Assembly: GCA_905221615.1 (NCBI GenBank)
Contig: CAJNDT010001271.1
Span: 1 to 64,000 of the forward strand
DNA from: Symbiodinium sp. CCMP2592
Taxonomy: Eukaryota > Sar > Dinophyceae > Suessiales > Symbiodiniaceae
DNA length: 64,000 bases
Direction: 5' to 3'
Shown here: positions 51,588 through 62,745 of the stretch, in pieces
Layout of the letters: each line of letters opens with the position of its first letter
How positions within the stretch are numbered: position 1 is the first letter of the stretch
Translations under genes and position numbers: made by a program
Notes under the pieces: model-generated
Seen by the model: only the letters and a program-made list of their open reading frames with translations
Told to the model about the DNA's origin: nothing
The model's database searches: none

Positions 51588-53550
51588 TGCCCAGGTGCCA
51601 TCCGCACTTTACCTTACAATACACTTCCACTCTTTCTTACTGCAAATGCTCGGGACTGATGGTCTGGGGTTTCGGCTGCTGCCTTCCATGCTCGCCGCGC
51701 ACAGTGAAGTGACAGATTCACTGCTTCTAGCAGCCGGCTCCGTGCCTTGGATTTACCCGATGCCACCATGCACCAGCTCTTTGCGCACGCCGTAGAGAGC
51801 TTCAGCTTAGCCCACCCGCAAGGCGACTGGGCCACACCACCTCCGAAAGTTTTGGAAGGAAAACAAGGCTCGTCTCTTGCACTCCCTTTGCGAGGATGCC
51901 TTCATTGATCCGGATTATGCTATGCGGCATCAATAGACTGCTTTTTGCCTTCTCCCAATCTACACGGAGTCGCAGCAACTCTTAGCGGTACTCCCAATGA
52001 GAGTGGGAGAGGTCATACTGATGTTCGCCACCGCTGCTGGCCTTCCTACCCTTGCACCCATTGTCACTTGTCTTTGGACTTTTGGACTTTGGTGTGCACG
52101 ACGCGCCTATAAACAGGGCACAAGGGTAGTCCGAACAGCTACCAGCGCCTTGGTCTTGGGCTCCACTCATTGTCTTGGGTGACTTTGGATGACGGTCCAC
52201 TGTCGCCTTTGCTGAGTCGCTGAGCGAGCGAGACCCCTCTTTTTATTTGCTGAACAGCTCATGCTGACGAAGTCCGCGCGCTGCAGCAGGTACATAACCT
52301 CGCTCTAATTACCCCGTTTCACCGCTGTTTTCTTGTGTGTTTGTTTGTTTGTTTGTCCGTAGTTTACTGGGACCGAGCGCTTCAGCTGCAGCCAACGAGA
52401 CCCGCCTGCGCCAAACAAATCGCACGCAACGCAACTGCTTGGCAGACGATTGGCGTCTGTTTGCTTAATGATGGGCCAGCATGCTTTGTAAGTTGTAGCC
52501 ATGAGTGGTGTGGTGCAATCGCTGCGAGGTGATGCTCTGGTCGTCTGTAGGGCGGCCTTGGTACTGCCGCCTCCTTTGTCTTGTAGTAGCTCGTCCGTAC
52601 GGCTGCTAAAGACGTGACAGGTCGTGCAAGGAGGGAACCGAAGATGGTCCCGCTTTCCAAGAGTGCAACATCGCGGTGACTCTGGCGGTATGCTGCCTGT
52701 TGGCGTGCCGAAAACGCAGGCCAGATCGACCCCAAACCGCCGTTCGAACGGAAGATGTTCTCCACAGTGGAGCTAGCGCTACACGGACCGCCAGTGAATT
52801 TCCCGCAAATATCCGACTGGCATCTACTCCATGGACCAATGGAGCCTTTCAGCCTTGAAACTGGTGGACTATGTGCGTGGCTGCTTGGACTCCATTGATC
52901 CTTCAGGGGACCCCAGTTCGTCGATTTTGCATGCTACCTGCGTGAAATGAGTGTCGAGTTGGGTGGCTTTATCTGGATCTATCTGAGTCGACTTTGGCCG
53001 TCAAGAAACAGCGCTTCAACTGTGACAAATGGAAGGGAGTCCCCTGCGTTCTGCTTGGCGGTGTCCCCATTTGCACATTTCATGCATATTGCAACAGCCC
53101 CTGGGCTCTCTCCTGTCTGGTTAGGAGAGCTTGCCTGTTGGGCATGGCTTGGCGATATATTCCGGTAGAGCCCATGGCCTAAACGGACTGCTCTGCACTT
53201 GTTCAGTGGCTGCAGGCACATAATTGAGCATCGGCTCGGCCAGGCAGGGTCGCTGTTCGCCGCCGAGGGTTGCGCTCAATTGCTGCAGGCGATATGGCGC
53301 CCCTTGCGTTCTGCTCGGCGGTGGCTCGATGTCTTTGCTTGTCGCACTGCAGGATAGTTGGCTTCTGGCAATACCAGGCCTTTTATCCGCCGCGACTGGT
53401 TGTCTTCCGGATGGGTTTTGGGCTTTTCTGCAGGCTTATGTCTTGTCATGCTTGGAAGCTGGCTCGGCACAGCCTGCCGGAATATGCTTATGCTTATGCT
53501 CATGCAGTTTTGGTTGGTGGTTTGCCATCATGGTGAGCCCTGACGCCAAC
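51588..53550. other. no gene; old dispersed repeat at 52060-52380
   Basis: Short open frames only. 52060-52380 is related to 36040-36385 and includes a (GTTT)n run near 52340. From about 53260 to 53330 and 53020 to 53060 there is a shared TTCTGCTTGGCGGTG/TTCTGCTCGGCGGTG segment, suggesting more diverged repeat copies. Confidence 0.4.
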
Positions 53551-53558
53551 ATTGGCGC

Positions 53559-53846
53559 ATGTGTGCTCTATGGGTATCGCTCACTATGCACTATGGAGAG
53601 CAGACCGATTTGGACATGCTGGACGCAGACAATGCGTTTTCCAAGGATTACGGTGTCCAGGGACATCTGGGAGGGGCCATTCGATTTACCAGACTTGAGT
53701 TGGAACCGTTGCTGCCCGTATCTTATGCGGCCTTTACGCCCTCCATGCTTTACGGAGAGCAGGCCAAGATGGACATGCTGGATGCGGCCATTGCGCTCTC
53801 CAGGGTTTACGGAGAGCAAGGCCATCTGAGAGGGGCCGTTGTATGA
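53559..53846 (+). CDS. short ORF with a duplicated 29-residue unit
   Basis: 95 codons. YGEQTDLDMLDADNAFSKDY and YGEQAKMDMLDAAIALSRVY start two related units about 54 residues apart; each continues to a GHLxGA box. The repeat is conserved at protein level in one frame, which favours coding origin, but no family is recognised and the surroundings are non-coding. It may be a fragment of a larger repeat gene. Confidence 0.3.
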   Translation: MCALWVSLTMHYGEQTDLDMLDADNAFSKDYGVQGHLGGAIRFTRLELEPLLPVSYAAFTPSMLYGEQAKMDMLDAAIALSRVYGEQGHLRGAVV

Positions 53847-53849
53847 GGC

Positions 53850-54340
53850 CTAATGCATGTTGCAACACCAGTGCGGGCAACGTAGCTGAACGACTTCTGC
53901 CGGCTTAAAGCCTGCACGTCGCAGCTTGTTTCACTGTCTTTTGTGCTTGTTTTCTTAGTTTGCCTTGCTTCTTGTAGGACCGAGAGCTACTGACGCAGTC
54001 GACGAGGCCCACCCACGCAAAAAACAAAAGCGTAGTCTCTGGCTGTTTTGTTGCTGGGGCAAGTCCTTCTCTGATTCGGCCGGAACCCGCGCCAAAACGG
54101 GGTCTAGAAGGCTCAGGGCTGGCTTTTACTTTTAGAAGGCCAAAAAGTGCCCGCAAAATGCGCGCAAAATCTTTTGGACCATGGTGCGGCCTGGCGGGGT
54201 CGGAGTTTGCCAGCTCGAGCTCAAGAGATTCCGCCAGATGCCGCGATGCCGCGGATTTGGTCTGGTTCGACTTCCGTTTATAGTTGTATTCGATTGTAAT
54301 TCTTGTTTCCATGTTATTTTTACTTTTGTTCTCATTTCTC
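53850..54340. other. no gene; partial dispersed repeat at 53925-53990
   Basis: TTTCACTGTCTTTTGTG...TGTAGGACCGAG resembles the ends of the repeats at 36.3 and 52.3 kb. Nothing else recognisable. Confidence 0.35.
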
Positions 54341-54369
54341 TATGTCAGAACTCTGGATATTTCCCAATT

Positions 54370-54785
54370 TTAGGTTCGAACTCTGAACTTAAATGTTTTC
54401 CTTCCGGGTTCGAAATCCCATGTTGGAACCTAGGATTCAGGAAGCTCTTTCACTTCTGCTCATACTCTGTTTTTTGTTATTTTGCTAAATTCGCTGTAAA
54501 GCGGAATCTTCCAGCATTCTTCGTCTTGTCCGTGTGACAATGTGTGCAAAAAGACGTTTCAATAGATTTCCAAGGTGTCGCAACTCTGAGTTCCAACTCT
54601 ATGTTCGAACTCTGGGTTCGAGACTCCATGTATGTTCGATCTTCGGATTTGGAAACTTCTGGGTTCGACAAGTATGTTCGAACTCTGGGTTCGGAAACTC
54701 TATGTTTGCACCCAGGGTTCGGGAACTCTATGCTCGAATCCCGATTTCGGGAACTCTATGTTCCAACCTGAATTTAGGTTCCAAA
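54370..54785 (+). repeat. GTTCGAACTCTGGGTTCGG minisatellite, diverged
   Basis: Repeated units of GGTTCG(A/G)(A/G)ACTCTATGTT and TCGAACTCTGGGTTCG, most regular from 54600 to 54780, followed by a run of C (about 54795-54808). Confidence 0.75.
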
Positions 54786-54929
54786 AGTTTGCTACCCCCC
54801 CCCCCCCATTGACCGACCTTTGTTGGGGGTCTCAGGAGCAATGAGTGGCAATGATGCATGGACAAAGGAGGGCCTATTTTTGTCGCCATTATTTTTTTGC
54901 ACCTGTGGTTTTTTTCGCGTGTTTGTTAT

Positions 54930-55740
54930 AGATAGTACTAGTACTGGTAATAGTAAAGAGTAATAGAGTAATACAGTCATAGACTAATAGACGAATAGAC
55001 GAATAGACTAAAAGACGGATAGACGAATAGACTAGTAGACTAATAGACTGATAGACTAATAGACTAATAGACTAATAGACTAAACAAACTAAACAGATTA
55101 AAAGACGAAAAGACTAATAGAGTAATAAAGTAACAAAGCAATAAAGCAATAGAGCAATAGAGCAATAGAGCAATAGAGCAATAGCAATAGAGTAATAAAG
55201 AAAGAGTAATAGTACAAGAAAAGGTGCGCGCGAAGCGCGTGACCCGCAGGCTTTGCTCCATGATTTTATGCATTGGTAATGGTAATAGTAATAGTAATGG
55301 TAATAGTAATAGTGCTGCATAGTAATAGTAAAAGTAATAGTAATTAATAGTAAGAGTAATAGTAATAGTAATAGTAATAGTAGAAGTAATAGTAATAGTA
55401 CTAATAGACGAATAGACGAGTAGACTAATCGACTAGTAGACTAATAGACTAAACAAACTAAACAGGTTTTAAGACGAAAGGACTAATAGAGTAATAAGGT
55501 AACAAAGCAATAAAGCAATAGAGCAATAGAGCAATAGAGCAATAGCAGTAGAGTAATAAAGAATAGAGTAATAGTACAAGAAACAGTGCGCGCGATCCGC
55601 GTGACCCGCAGGCTTTGCTCCATGACTTTATGCATTGGTAATGGTAATAGTAATAGTAATAGTAATGGTAATAGTAATAGTGCTGCATAGTAATAGTAAC
55701 ACAGTACCAGTAACAGTAGCAATAGCAGTATTAGTAGTAC

Positions 55741-55805
<65 letters not shown>

Positions 55806-56125
55806 TAGTAGTAGTAATAGTAGTAGTAGTAGTAGTAGTAGGAGTAGGGGTAGTAGCAGAGTAATAGAGTCATAGAGTCATAGAGGAAATAAAGTAGATA
55901 GAGTAATAGACTAATAGAGTACTAGAGTAATAGAGTAATAGAGCTTTTGGAGTAATAGAATAATAGAGTAATAAAGTAATAGAGTAACAGAGTAATAGAC
56001 CAATAGAGTACTAGAGTAACCGAGCAATAGAGCTTTTGGAGTAAGAGAGTAATAGAGTCATAGGTTAATAGAGTAATAGAGTCACAGAGTATAAGAGTAT
56101 GAGAGTAACAGAGTAACAGGGCCCA
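54930..56125. repeat. 1.2-kb simple-repeat tract (AATAGACT, GCAATA, GTAATA, AGT)
   Basis: Strand-asymmetric, purine-rich tract with (AATAGACKA)n, (AATAGAGC)n, (GTAATA)n and an (AGT)n core near 55738-55850. A segment of about 270 bp is duplicated: 55070-55320 and 55445-55690 share the AAACAAACTAAACAG, GCAATAGAGCAATAG and GACCCGCAGGCTTTGCTCCA blocks in order. Confidence 0.85.
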
Positions 56126-56216
56126 GGGCCCCAAACAAACAAAAACAAAAAATGGCAGCAGAAGCAGAAAACTAACGTGGCCAGATATTCTCGGCCCCAA
56201 GTTCAAGACTCCAAAA

Positions 56217-57165
56217 GATTGAGGCCTCTCAGCACTTTGGAACTGTGAGAGCTGCAAAACCTGGAGCGGCCCCAATCTTGTTGAGATTCAAGACTCAAAA
56301 AGATTGAGGCCTCTCAGCACTTCGGGAGTGTGGGAGCTCCAAAACATTGAGAGGCCTCAATCTTTTTATGATTTTGAAGCCAAAACGCTGGGAGGCCCCA
56401 AAAGACTCAAAAGACTCAATCTCTTGGAGGTCTTGGGAAACTAGCCTTAAAATCAATAAGATTGAGGCCTCTCAGTGTTTTGGAATCTGGAAGCTGCAAA
56501 ACACTGAGAGCCCTCAATTTTTCTGAGGTTCGGGATTCCAAAAGATTGAGGCCTCTCAGTGTTTTGGAATCTGGAAGCTGCAAAACACTGAGAGGCCTCA
56601 ATTCTTCTGAGGTTCGGGATTCCAAAAGATTGAGGCCTCTCAATTTTTTGGAATCTGGAAGCTGCAAAACACTGAGAGGCCTCAATTTTTTCTGAGGTTC
56701 GGGATTCCAAAAGATTGAGGCCTCTCAGTGTTTTGGAATCTGGAAGCTGCAAAACACTGAGAGGCTTCAATTTTTCTGAGGTTCGGGATTCCAAAAGATT
56801 AAGGCCTCTCAATGTTTTGGAATCTGGAAGCTGCAAAACACTGAGAGGCCTCAATTTTTCTGAGGTTCGGGATTCCAAAAGATTGAGGCCTCTCAGTGTT
56901 TTGGAATCTGGAAGCTGCAAAACACTGAGAGGCTTCAATTTTTCTGAGGTTCGGGATTCCAAAAGATTGAGGCCTCTCAATGTTTTGGAATCTGGAAGCT
57001 GCAAAACACTGAGAGGCCTCAATTTTTCTGAGGTTCGGGATTCCAAAAGATTGAGGCCTCTCAATTTTTTGGAATCTGGAAGCTGCAAAACACTGAGAAG
57101 CTTCAATTTTTCTGAGGTTCGGGATTCCAAAAGGTTGAGGCCTCTCAGTGTTTTGCAGCGCCCAG
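56217..57165. repeat. 84-bp palindromic tandem array
   Basis: Regular units start at 56461, 56545, 56629, 56714, 56798, 56882, 56966, 57050 and 57134 (period 84, once 85), with degenerate units from 56217. In the regular unit, 22 bases starting ATTGAGGCCTCTCAGTG pair perfectly with 22 bases ending in CTCAAT (for example 56545-56566 with 56581-56602). Because 84 is a multiple of three and stops are rare, both strands stay open with a 28-residue repeat (LESGSCKTLRGLNFSEVRD on plus, LQLPDSKTLRGLNLLESR on minus). Confidence 0.9.
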
Positions 57166-57400
57166 AGTTCCAAGGTGTTGCGAGGCCTGAATTTTATTGG
57201 TTTTGGATACAGTCTCCCTCGACCTCCGAAAGATTGAGTCTTTTAAGAAACTAGGTCTTTGGGAACGCCGCTCCATTCGGGTACACCCCGCCCCGACCCA
57301 CCCTTGCCTTTCAAAAAGACCAAAAAGGGTAGGTCAATGGGGGGGGGGTACCAAAAGTTTAGATCAGAAAGAGAGCTGCGTTGCATGCTCGAATTGATAG
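57166..57400. other. G-run flank, inverted match to the C-run at 54.8 kb
   Basis: GGTCAAT followed by ten G and TACC (about 57332-57352) is the inverted counterpart of TACC-run-ATTGACC at about 54793-54815. No gene. Confidence 0.4.
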
Positions 57401-57627
57401 ATCTCCTTGTTTAATAAACAGTGTCTCTTTGTCATTGAAGACGGTGTACTCGCATTGTATCGTGTGCTTTCTGATCATAGTTCAAGAACAGCTTGTACAG
57501 ATGCTCCAGCTTGTGGATGTTGCGTTGGCTGCAGCGCGGAAGAAAGGAAGGTGGTTGCTGGATCCAGCAGTGAGTTTTCTGTACTTGTAACACGTACTGC
57601 TGGTCGCGTGTTTTCAAAAGAAACCTG

Positions 57628-58255
57628 TTATTGGATGTTTCCCTGCTGACAGAACATGTTAATTATCATGGCTTGCATATCAGAGTGTTGCGGTAAGTTT
57701 CCTACCGTAAGCATTGCACCTCCAGCACCATGTGGACTGCTCGTCGCTTGCACAGTGGGCATCGATGACGCGGCTACAAACGGGTTGCCTCCTTGAGGCG
57801 TCCTTGCACTCCCAGCAGCAGGAAAGGAATCACTCACACTTGCAGCAAAATCAAACAACATCAAACTTCTTTGGGCTCATGTCAGAGACAAACATGTCGG
57901 CTGTCTTGCTTTCAAAACCAATGAGGATTCCGGGATTCTGTAACAGTTGTCACTTCTTGAAAGCGAATCTGCCAAAGCCTACACACATTCCAAAACACGT
58001 TGCCGAAGGCACAAAAAATTCAGCACACCGTTTCAAATCAGTGGAGACAATGGAAAGTTCAGATTTCAAGATAATTTTGGTGGGGCTCTCTGGTTTGGCT
58101 GCCATGACGTGGACAGCAGGGCCAGGCGATTCGATTCGTTCTCTGGTTGGCAACAACATTGCATATAGCCGTGTAGTGACGGACGACGTTGCGATTGCGA
58201 GATTTTTATTGTTCGCTTGCGAAAGGACTATGTTAGTAACCACCGTCCTTTGCAT
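57628..58255 (-). pseudogene. possible minus-strand gene fragment
   Basis: Minus-strand frames 58255-57950 (TKIILKSELSIVSTDLKRC, SATCFGMCVGFGRFAF), about 57940-57870 (NPGILIGFESKTADMFVSDM) and 57864-57628 (DFAASVSDSFPAAGSAR, NPFVAASSMPTVQATSS) look protein-like in succession but need two frame changes. They could be exons of an interrupted gene or a pseudogene. I do not recognise a family. Confidence 0.25.
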
Positions 58256-58265
58256 AGGGCCTTAG

Positions 58266-59289
58266 CCCCGCCGGAACACAACAATGTCCACGGATTGCAT
58301 GTTAGTGTTTTCTTCTGCACATGCCAAAGACTCCGTCAGTTACACAGGTTCACATCTTATTTGATATTGGTATACAGGCCTCGCATTTTCTGCCACATTT
58401 TGCTTTACAATCATTTCTCCGAATCACATTTCTATTCATATTTCCATTCCTGCGCCATACTTTTTTCCATACTTTCACCCAGACAGTCTCCAGGAATTAA
58501 CTATATTGGAAAACCTTGCCTATGCAAGGCCGTGGGGATTACTAGACTATGTAGTGACTACAGTAACCACAGTGATCGCTTGACTGCGGAGTAACTGTGT
58601 AGTGAATGTAGAGTGAGGGGTCTCTGTGGCTTTTTGGCAATATGGTGCCTGACGTTTAACGCCTGTCAGTCAACGAAGCATGTAGGCAGCCAATTTAGGC
58701 AGCCACTTACGGCTCAGTGAGTTTCAACTAGCTGTCTAGCAGAGCCAAACATGCCACTTTGAGATCTTTAACAATCTTCACAGTTTGGATTAGGCATCCA
58801 TAATTTTTACTACGTATTTTCCTGGAAGATAGGCAGCAAACAAAGACGTGTGATTTTGGGCTTGTTCTTTCTTTGTTATCAGAAAACTTGATGCATATTT
58901 CCACCTGTTGTTTCAGCGGAGCTACAACTGCGGTACATCAGTTTGTGATTTGTAGCAACGTACTACAAATCCAATTACCTCTCCAAATGATGCCAGGGTA
59001 TGCACCTTTTCAGTTCAAGCTTGCACGTGCGCTTGTGCAATCCCCATTTTTGTTTGCCAACTCCACTCAACATGGCGCCACGTGTCAGCACCAAGTCCAA
59101 CGGCCGCTGTGTTACGGCCTGCCATTATATGCCTAAGCCAGACATCCAATTCGGAACGTACTATCTTCCCACCTTGGGTTCAATAATCCATCGCATCGGG
59201 CAGCTTTCAGTTCGTGAGGTAAACGCCGAGGCACGATGCAATTCCAGAAGCCGTCGGTTAGGCCCCCGTATGAAAATGTATGCACGATA
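58266..59289. other. no recognisable feature
   Basis: Short, unrelated open frames and no repeats of note. Confidence 0.35.
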
Positions 59290-60034
59290 CAAATACCTAG
59301 TATGTAATACGTGATATATAAAGGTATAACCGACAATACATAATACTAAAATTTAGCACATATTATACAGTATTTACCGTATGTATTACAACATTTATTG
59401 TGTAATATATAATGTCTATAATGCAATGTATATAACATACATAGAGTATGTAATATACAACACATAGTATACATATATATATATATGTATATATATATAT
59501 ACATTTGTATACATATCTATAGAAATTAACATACATAGCACATGGTATATCATCTTGTATATGATATGTAATATAAAACATATCATACAACCTGTTATAT
59601 ATAATATACCATACAGAATAAACAATAACACATAGATCTTGTTTCATATATCCCATATTTTGTATAACATAGAAAGTATGTTTTAAAGTTTGTAACATAT
59701 GATCCACACTGTGCAATATATATTACATAACAAACACTATGTCATACATCTTATATTTTATATCATATATCATCTATCACATATAACATAGTGTAGAAGA
59801 ATTATCATATACAGAATATCATATACAATATATCATTTGTACATAAACGTATACTAGTATGTAAAGTAATATGCACAACATATAGCATTTTGTTTATACC
59901 ATGTAAGTCTGTATATATATATATATATATGGTGCTTAATATTGATTAGAAAGCATGCATATTGAGCAAAAAGAATACAATGCAGAATAGTTAGTATGTA
60001 TTTGCAAACGTTTAATGTCCAATTACGAATGAAC

Positions 60035-60073
<39 letters not shown>

Positions 60074-60535
60074 TATATATATATATATTTATGCATCTAC
60101 ATTTTCTTATAGAAAAGATGCTGTATTGTACGATGTATGCAATTCTTAGTTCATCACTCTATATACAGTATATGATACATGCTATATATATATATAGACC
60201 GATATCAAATCTTCAGCGTTGTGTAACTGATAGTTAAAATCTTCAATAAAGAATTTACGCTATGTAACATATATTGTCATGGATAGCGCATAATATGTAA
60301 TGCAGTTCATAATAGGGCAGCATAATGTAACATAGCACAACCTTATTCTAACATAATAGCGCACGTAGCATACTACAACATAGTATTTCTCATATATAGA
60401 ACATATACATATATATGTATATATATATACATATGTATAAGTATATTTATACATCTACAGATAAGCACATATATATATATATGTATGTGTGTGTATATAT
60501 ATATATGTATACACATACATATACACGACTATACT
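59290..60535. repeat. AT-rich island with TATA/ATAC microsatellites
   Basis: About 1.25 kb dominated by TATATA, ATACAT and ATAATA words, with longer (TA)n runs near 59475, 59915, 60040-60085, 60185, 60410 and 60475. It contrasts sharply with the GC-richer flanks. No organelle gene is visible. Confidence 0.8.
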
Positions 60536-60654
60536 GCAATACCCGAGTTTGAGAAACAAACCAGGCTTCTTCTCTCCGCCCGTGTCTTCGTTGCGCTCTT
60601 GACCTTGGGCCTTGGCTCCCGAGTGCAGCCGGAGCTAAAGCCACTTGGAGTCTC

Positions 60655-60695
60655 CAGGGGTTTAAGGTTTAGGGTGTAGGGTTTAGCGTCGAGGG
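60655..60695 (+). repeat. telomere-like TTTAGGG variants
   Basis: GGTTTAAGGTTTAGGGTGTAG followed by GGTTTAGCG: short, degenerate TTTAGGG units. Confidence 0.5.
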
Positions 60696-62280
60696 TATGC
60701 TTTATCCCAAACTGTATCGTAAACTTCCTCACTCACTTCGAGGCATTGCGATGTTGGGGTCCGGAGCGATCTAGCATGCAAGCTCAAGACTGCGTCGCGC
60801 TAGGCGCCAACACAGGCGAATTCCTAAACCTGACCTCACGAACCTGAAATCCTGAACTTAGAGGGCTTTGGGTTTGGGGCTTCGGCGCTGTGTCTTGTTT
60901 CGGGGGATCCCGGTTCGGGGGATCCTGAAAGTAAGAAGTTTCTGTTCAGTCCGAAGTCGCGTTCAGCCTCGAGCTCGACTTAAGCAGATTGCTATCCTGA
61001 AGGTCCGCCACACCCAAAGGGCTAATATGAGGGATACTAGAAAGGATACTATATATGGATCTACAATTGTGAAGCTTCAGAACTCGCTTTTCGACATTCT
61101 GGGGAAAGAGAAGGCATGAGCATGCCAAAAGCGGTGCCAACACATCCGTGGCCGCTTGCGTCGACGCGGAGCCTTGCTTGTCAGTGACACATAGGAAAGG
61201 TCGGCTTTGGGGCTGTGGATTCATATTTGTTTGAGGGTTTATGGTTTAGGTAGGCCTAGGGCTCGGGAGCATTTAGGCCTTATTGCAGGTTGTATATTCA
61301 GTTTACGGGTTTTAGTTTCAGGTGGTTGCTTACCTTCCCCGTGGTTTGCAAATGTTCCCAGCCAGGCATTCGTTAAATTTGACATGTTGCGATGGGGTTG
61401 AAGCTGGAGGGTTGAGAGCTTCGAAGCCAAGGGCAGCTTCATAAGATGTCCATTCATGATGGTCATCACGACACCTTCACAACTGCAGCTCCCGTGGAGA
61501 AAGCACAGCCGTTGCCACTCATCACCAGCGGAGACATGGTCGAGCATGGAGGAATACGTGATCGGAGATCCGCAAAAAGTGCGCTCCACTCCTGAGATCC
61601 GCAAAGCGGCCGAAGCCCCAAAGTTCCCGAAGTGCTGAACCCTCAACCCTAAACCCCTGAACTCCTCAAACCCTTGCTGAACCCCTGAACCCAAAAACCC
61701 CCTACCCTAGATCAGTGAACACAGCTTTCCCGGAACTCCCGGAAGGACTCCTCCTTCTGCCGCAGCGACAGCCAGTGGTACTACGAGTCCCAGTCGCGGC
61801 AGTGCTGCACCCAGGACAGGGGTGCATTCATGCGTACACTCATGCATGCATGCATGCATGCATGCATGCATGCATACACACATACACATAACGTACATGT
61901 GTCTGCGTATGTGCACAATGCTGCATATATATCATATGTATGCGGTTCATACATATATGTAACGTGCATGCACGTCTCATAGCGGGACCGTGAGCTCTAG
62001 GACTCTAGGCCTCTGTGTCAGAGTTTATTGCATCAGCCCTGCTCTTGGTGCCACCATGAGCCTCGACTGGTTGAAGGTTCAGCGCTTTGTTTTAGGGTCG
62101 TCTTGAGACAGCAGAAACAGCGTTCCGAACTCGTATAAGGCCTTTCTAGAACTTATCTTCAGCAAACTCTCAATCCCAAGTCAGAAAGACCCTAATTGAA
62201 CCGACCTCCGAGGCACCCCTAAAGCCTAAACACCCCAAGCTTCGAACCCTCAACAAATTAAGCCCAAGCGACTCCAGCCC
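60696..62280. other. no gene; short simple repeats
   Basis: Contains (CATG)n at 61841-61874 and degenerate CCTGAACCCT units at 61636-61710. The stretch 61440-61640 has a slightly protein-like frame (EEYVIGDPQKVRSTPEIRK) but too little to call. Confidence 0.4.
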
Positions 62281-62284
62281 GAAA

Positions 62285-62510
62285 GCCTGAAGCCCTGAAC
62301 CCAAATTCCCAACCAAGCCCCTAAACCTTAAACTCAAAATCCCAAGCCCTAAACCCTAAACCCTTAACCCCAAATCCTTAAGCCCTAAACCCTAAACCCT
62401 AAACCCTTAACCCCAAATCCTTAAGCCCTAAACCCTAAACCCTAAACCCTTAACCCCAAATCCCTAAGCCCTAAACCCTAAACCCCAGATCCCTAAGCCC
62501 TGAAACCCTA
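62285..62510 (-). repeat. interstitial CCCTAAA telomere-type repeats
   Basis: CCCTAAACCCTAAACCCTTAA blocks with a repeated 43-bp higher-order unit (each containing CCCCAAATCCTTAAGCC) at about 62360, 62410 and 62455. Dinoflagellate telomeres are TTTAGGG-type, so this is telomere-like sequence in minus orientation. Confidence 0.75.
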
Positions 62511-62635
62511 GAGCGGCTCATTGGGCCATTTGGAAGAGTGGTTGTTGATCTTTCCTGCTGCCCGTTGGGCTTTCTTGTCTTTGGCTTGGGATTCGGGGCC
62601 TTCTGGGCCTTCAGGGTCTTCAGGGAATTCAGGGG

Positions 62636-62745
62636 GTTTAGGGTTTAGAGTCTAGAGGGTTGAGGGTTTAGGGTTTAGGGTTTGGGGTTTAGGGTTTAGA
62701 GGAGTTTGGATGGGTTTAGGGGTTTAGGTTTACAGGTTTAGTGTT
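62636..62745 (+). repeat. interstitial TTTAGGG telomere-type repeats
   Basis: GGGTTTAGGGTTTAGAGTC, then TTTAGGGTTTAGGGTTTGGGG and related units. Orientation is opposite to the block at 62285-62510. Confidence 0.75.

Noticed and set aside
55460-55722. Leu/Tyr-rich membrane-like proteins on the minus strand
   Set aside because: They come from GTAATA/GCAATA simple repeats read in reverse.
56453-57254. 179- and 225-codon repeat proteins on both strands
   Set aside because: The 84-bp period is divisible by three, so openness on both strands follows from the repeat.
59290-60535. Organelle DNA inserted in the nucleus
   Set aside because: AT-rich, but no cox1, cob, cox3 or rRNA-like coding is visible; it is mostly microsatellite.
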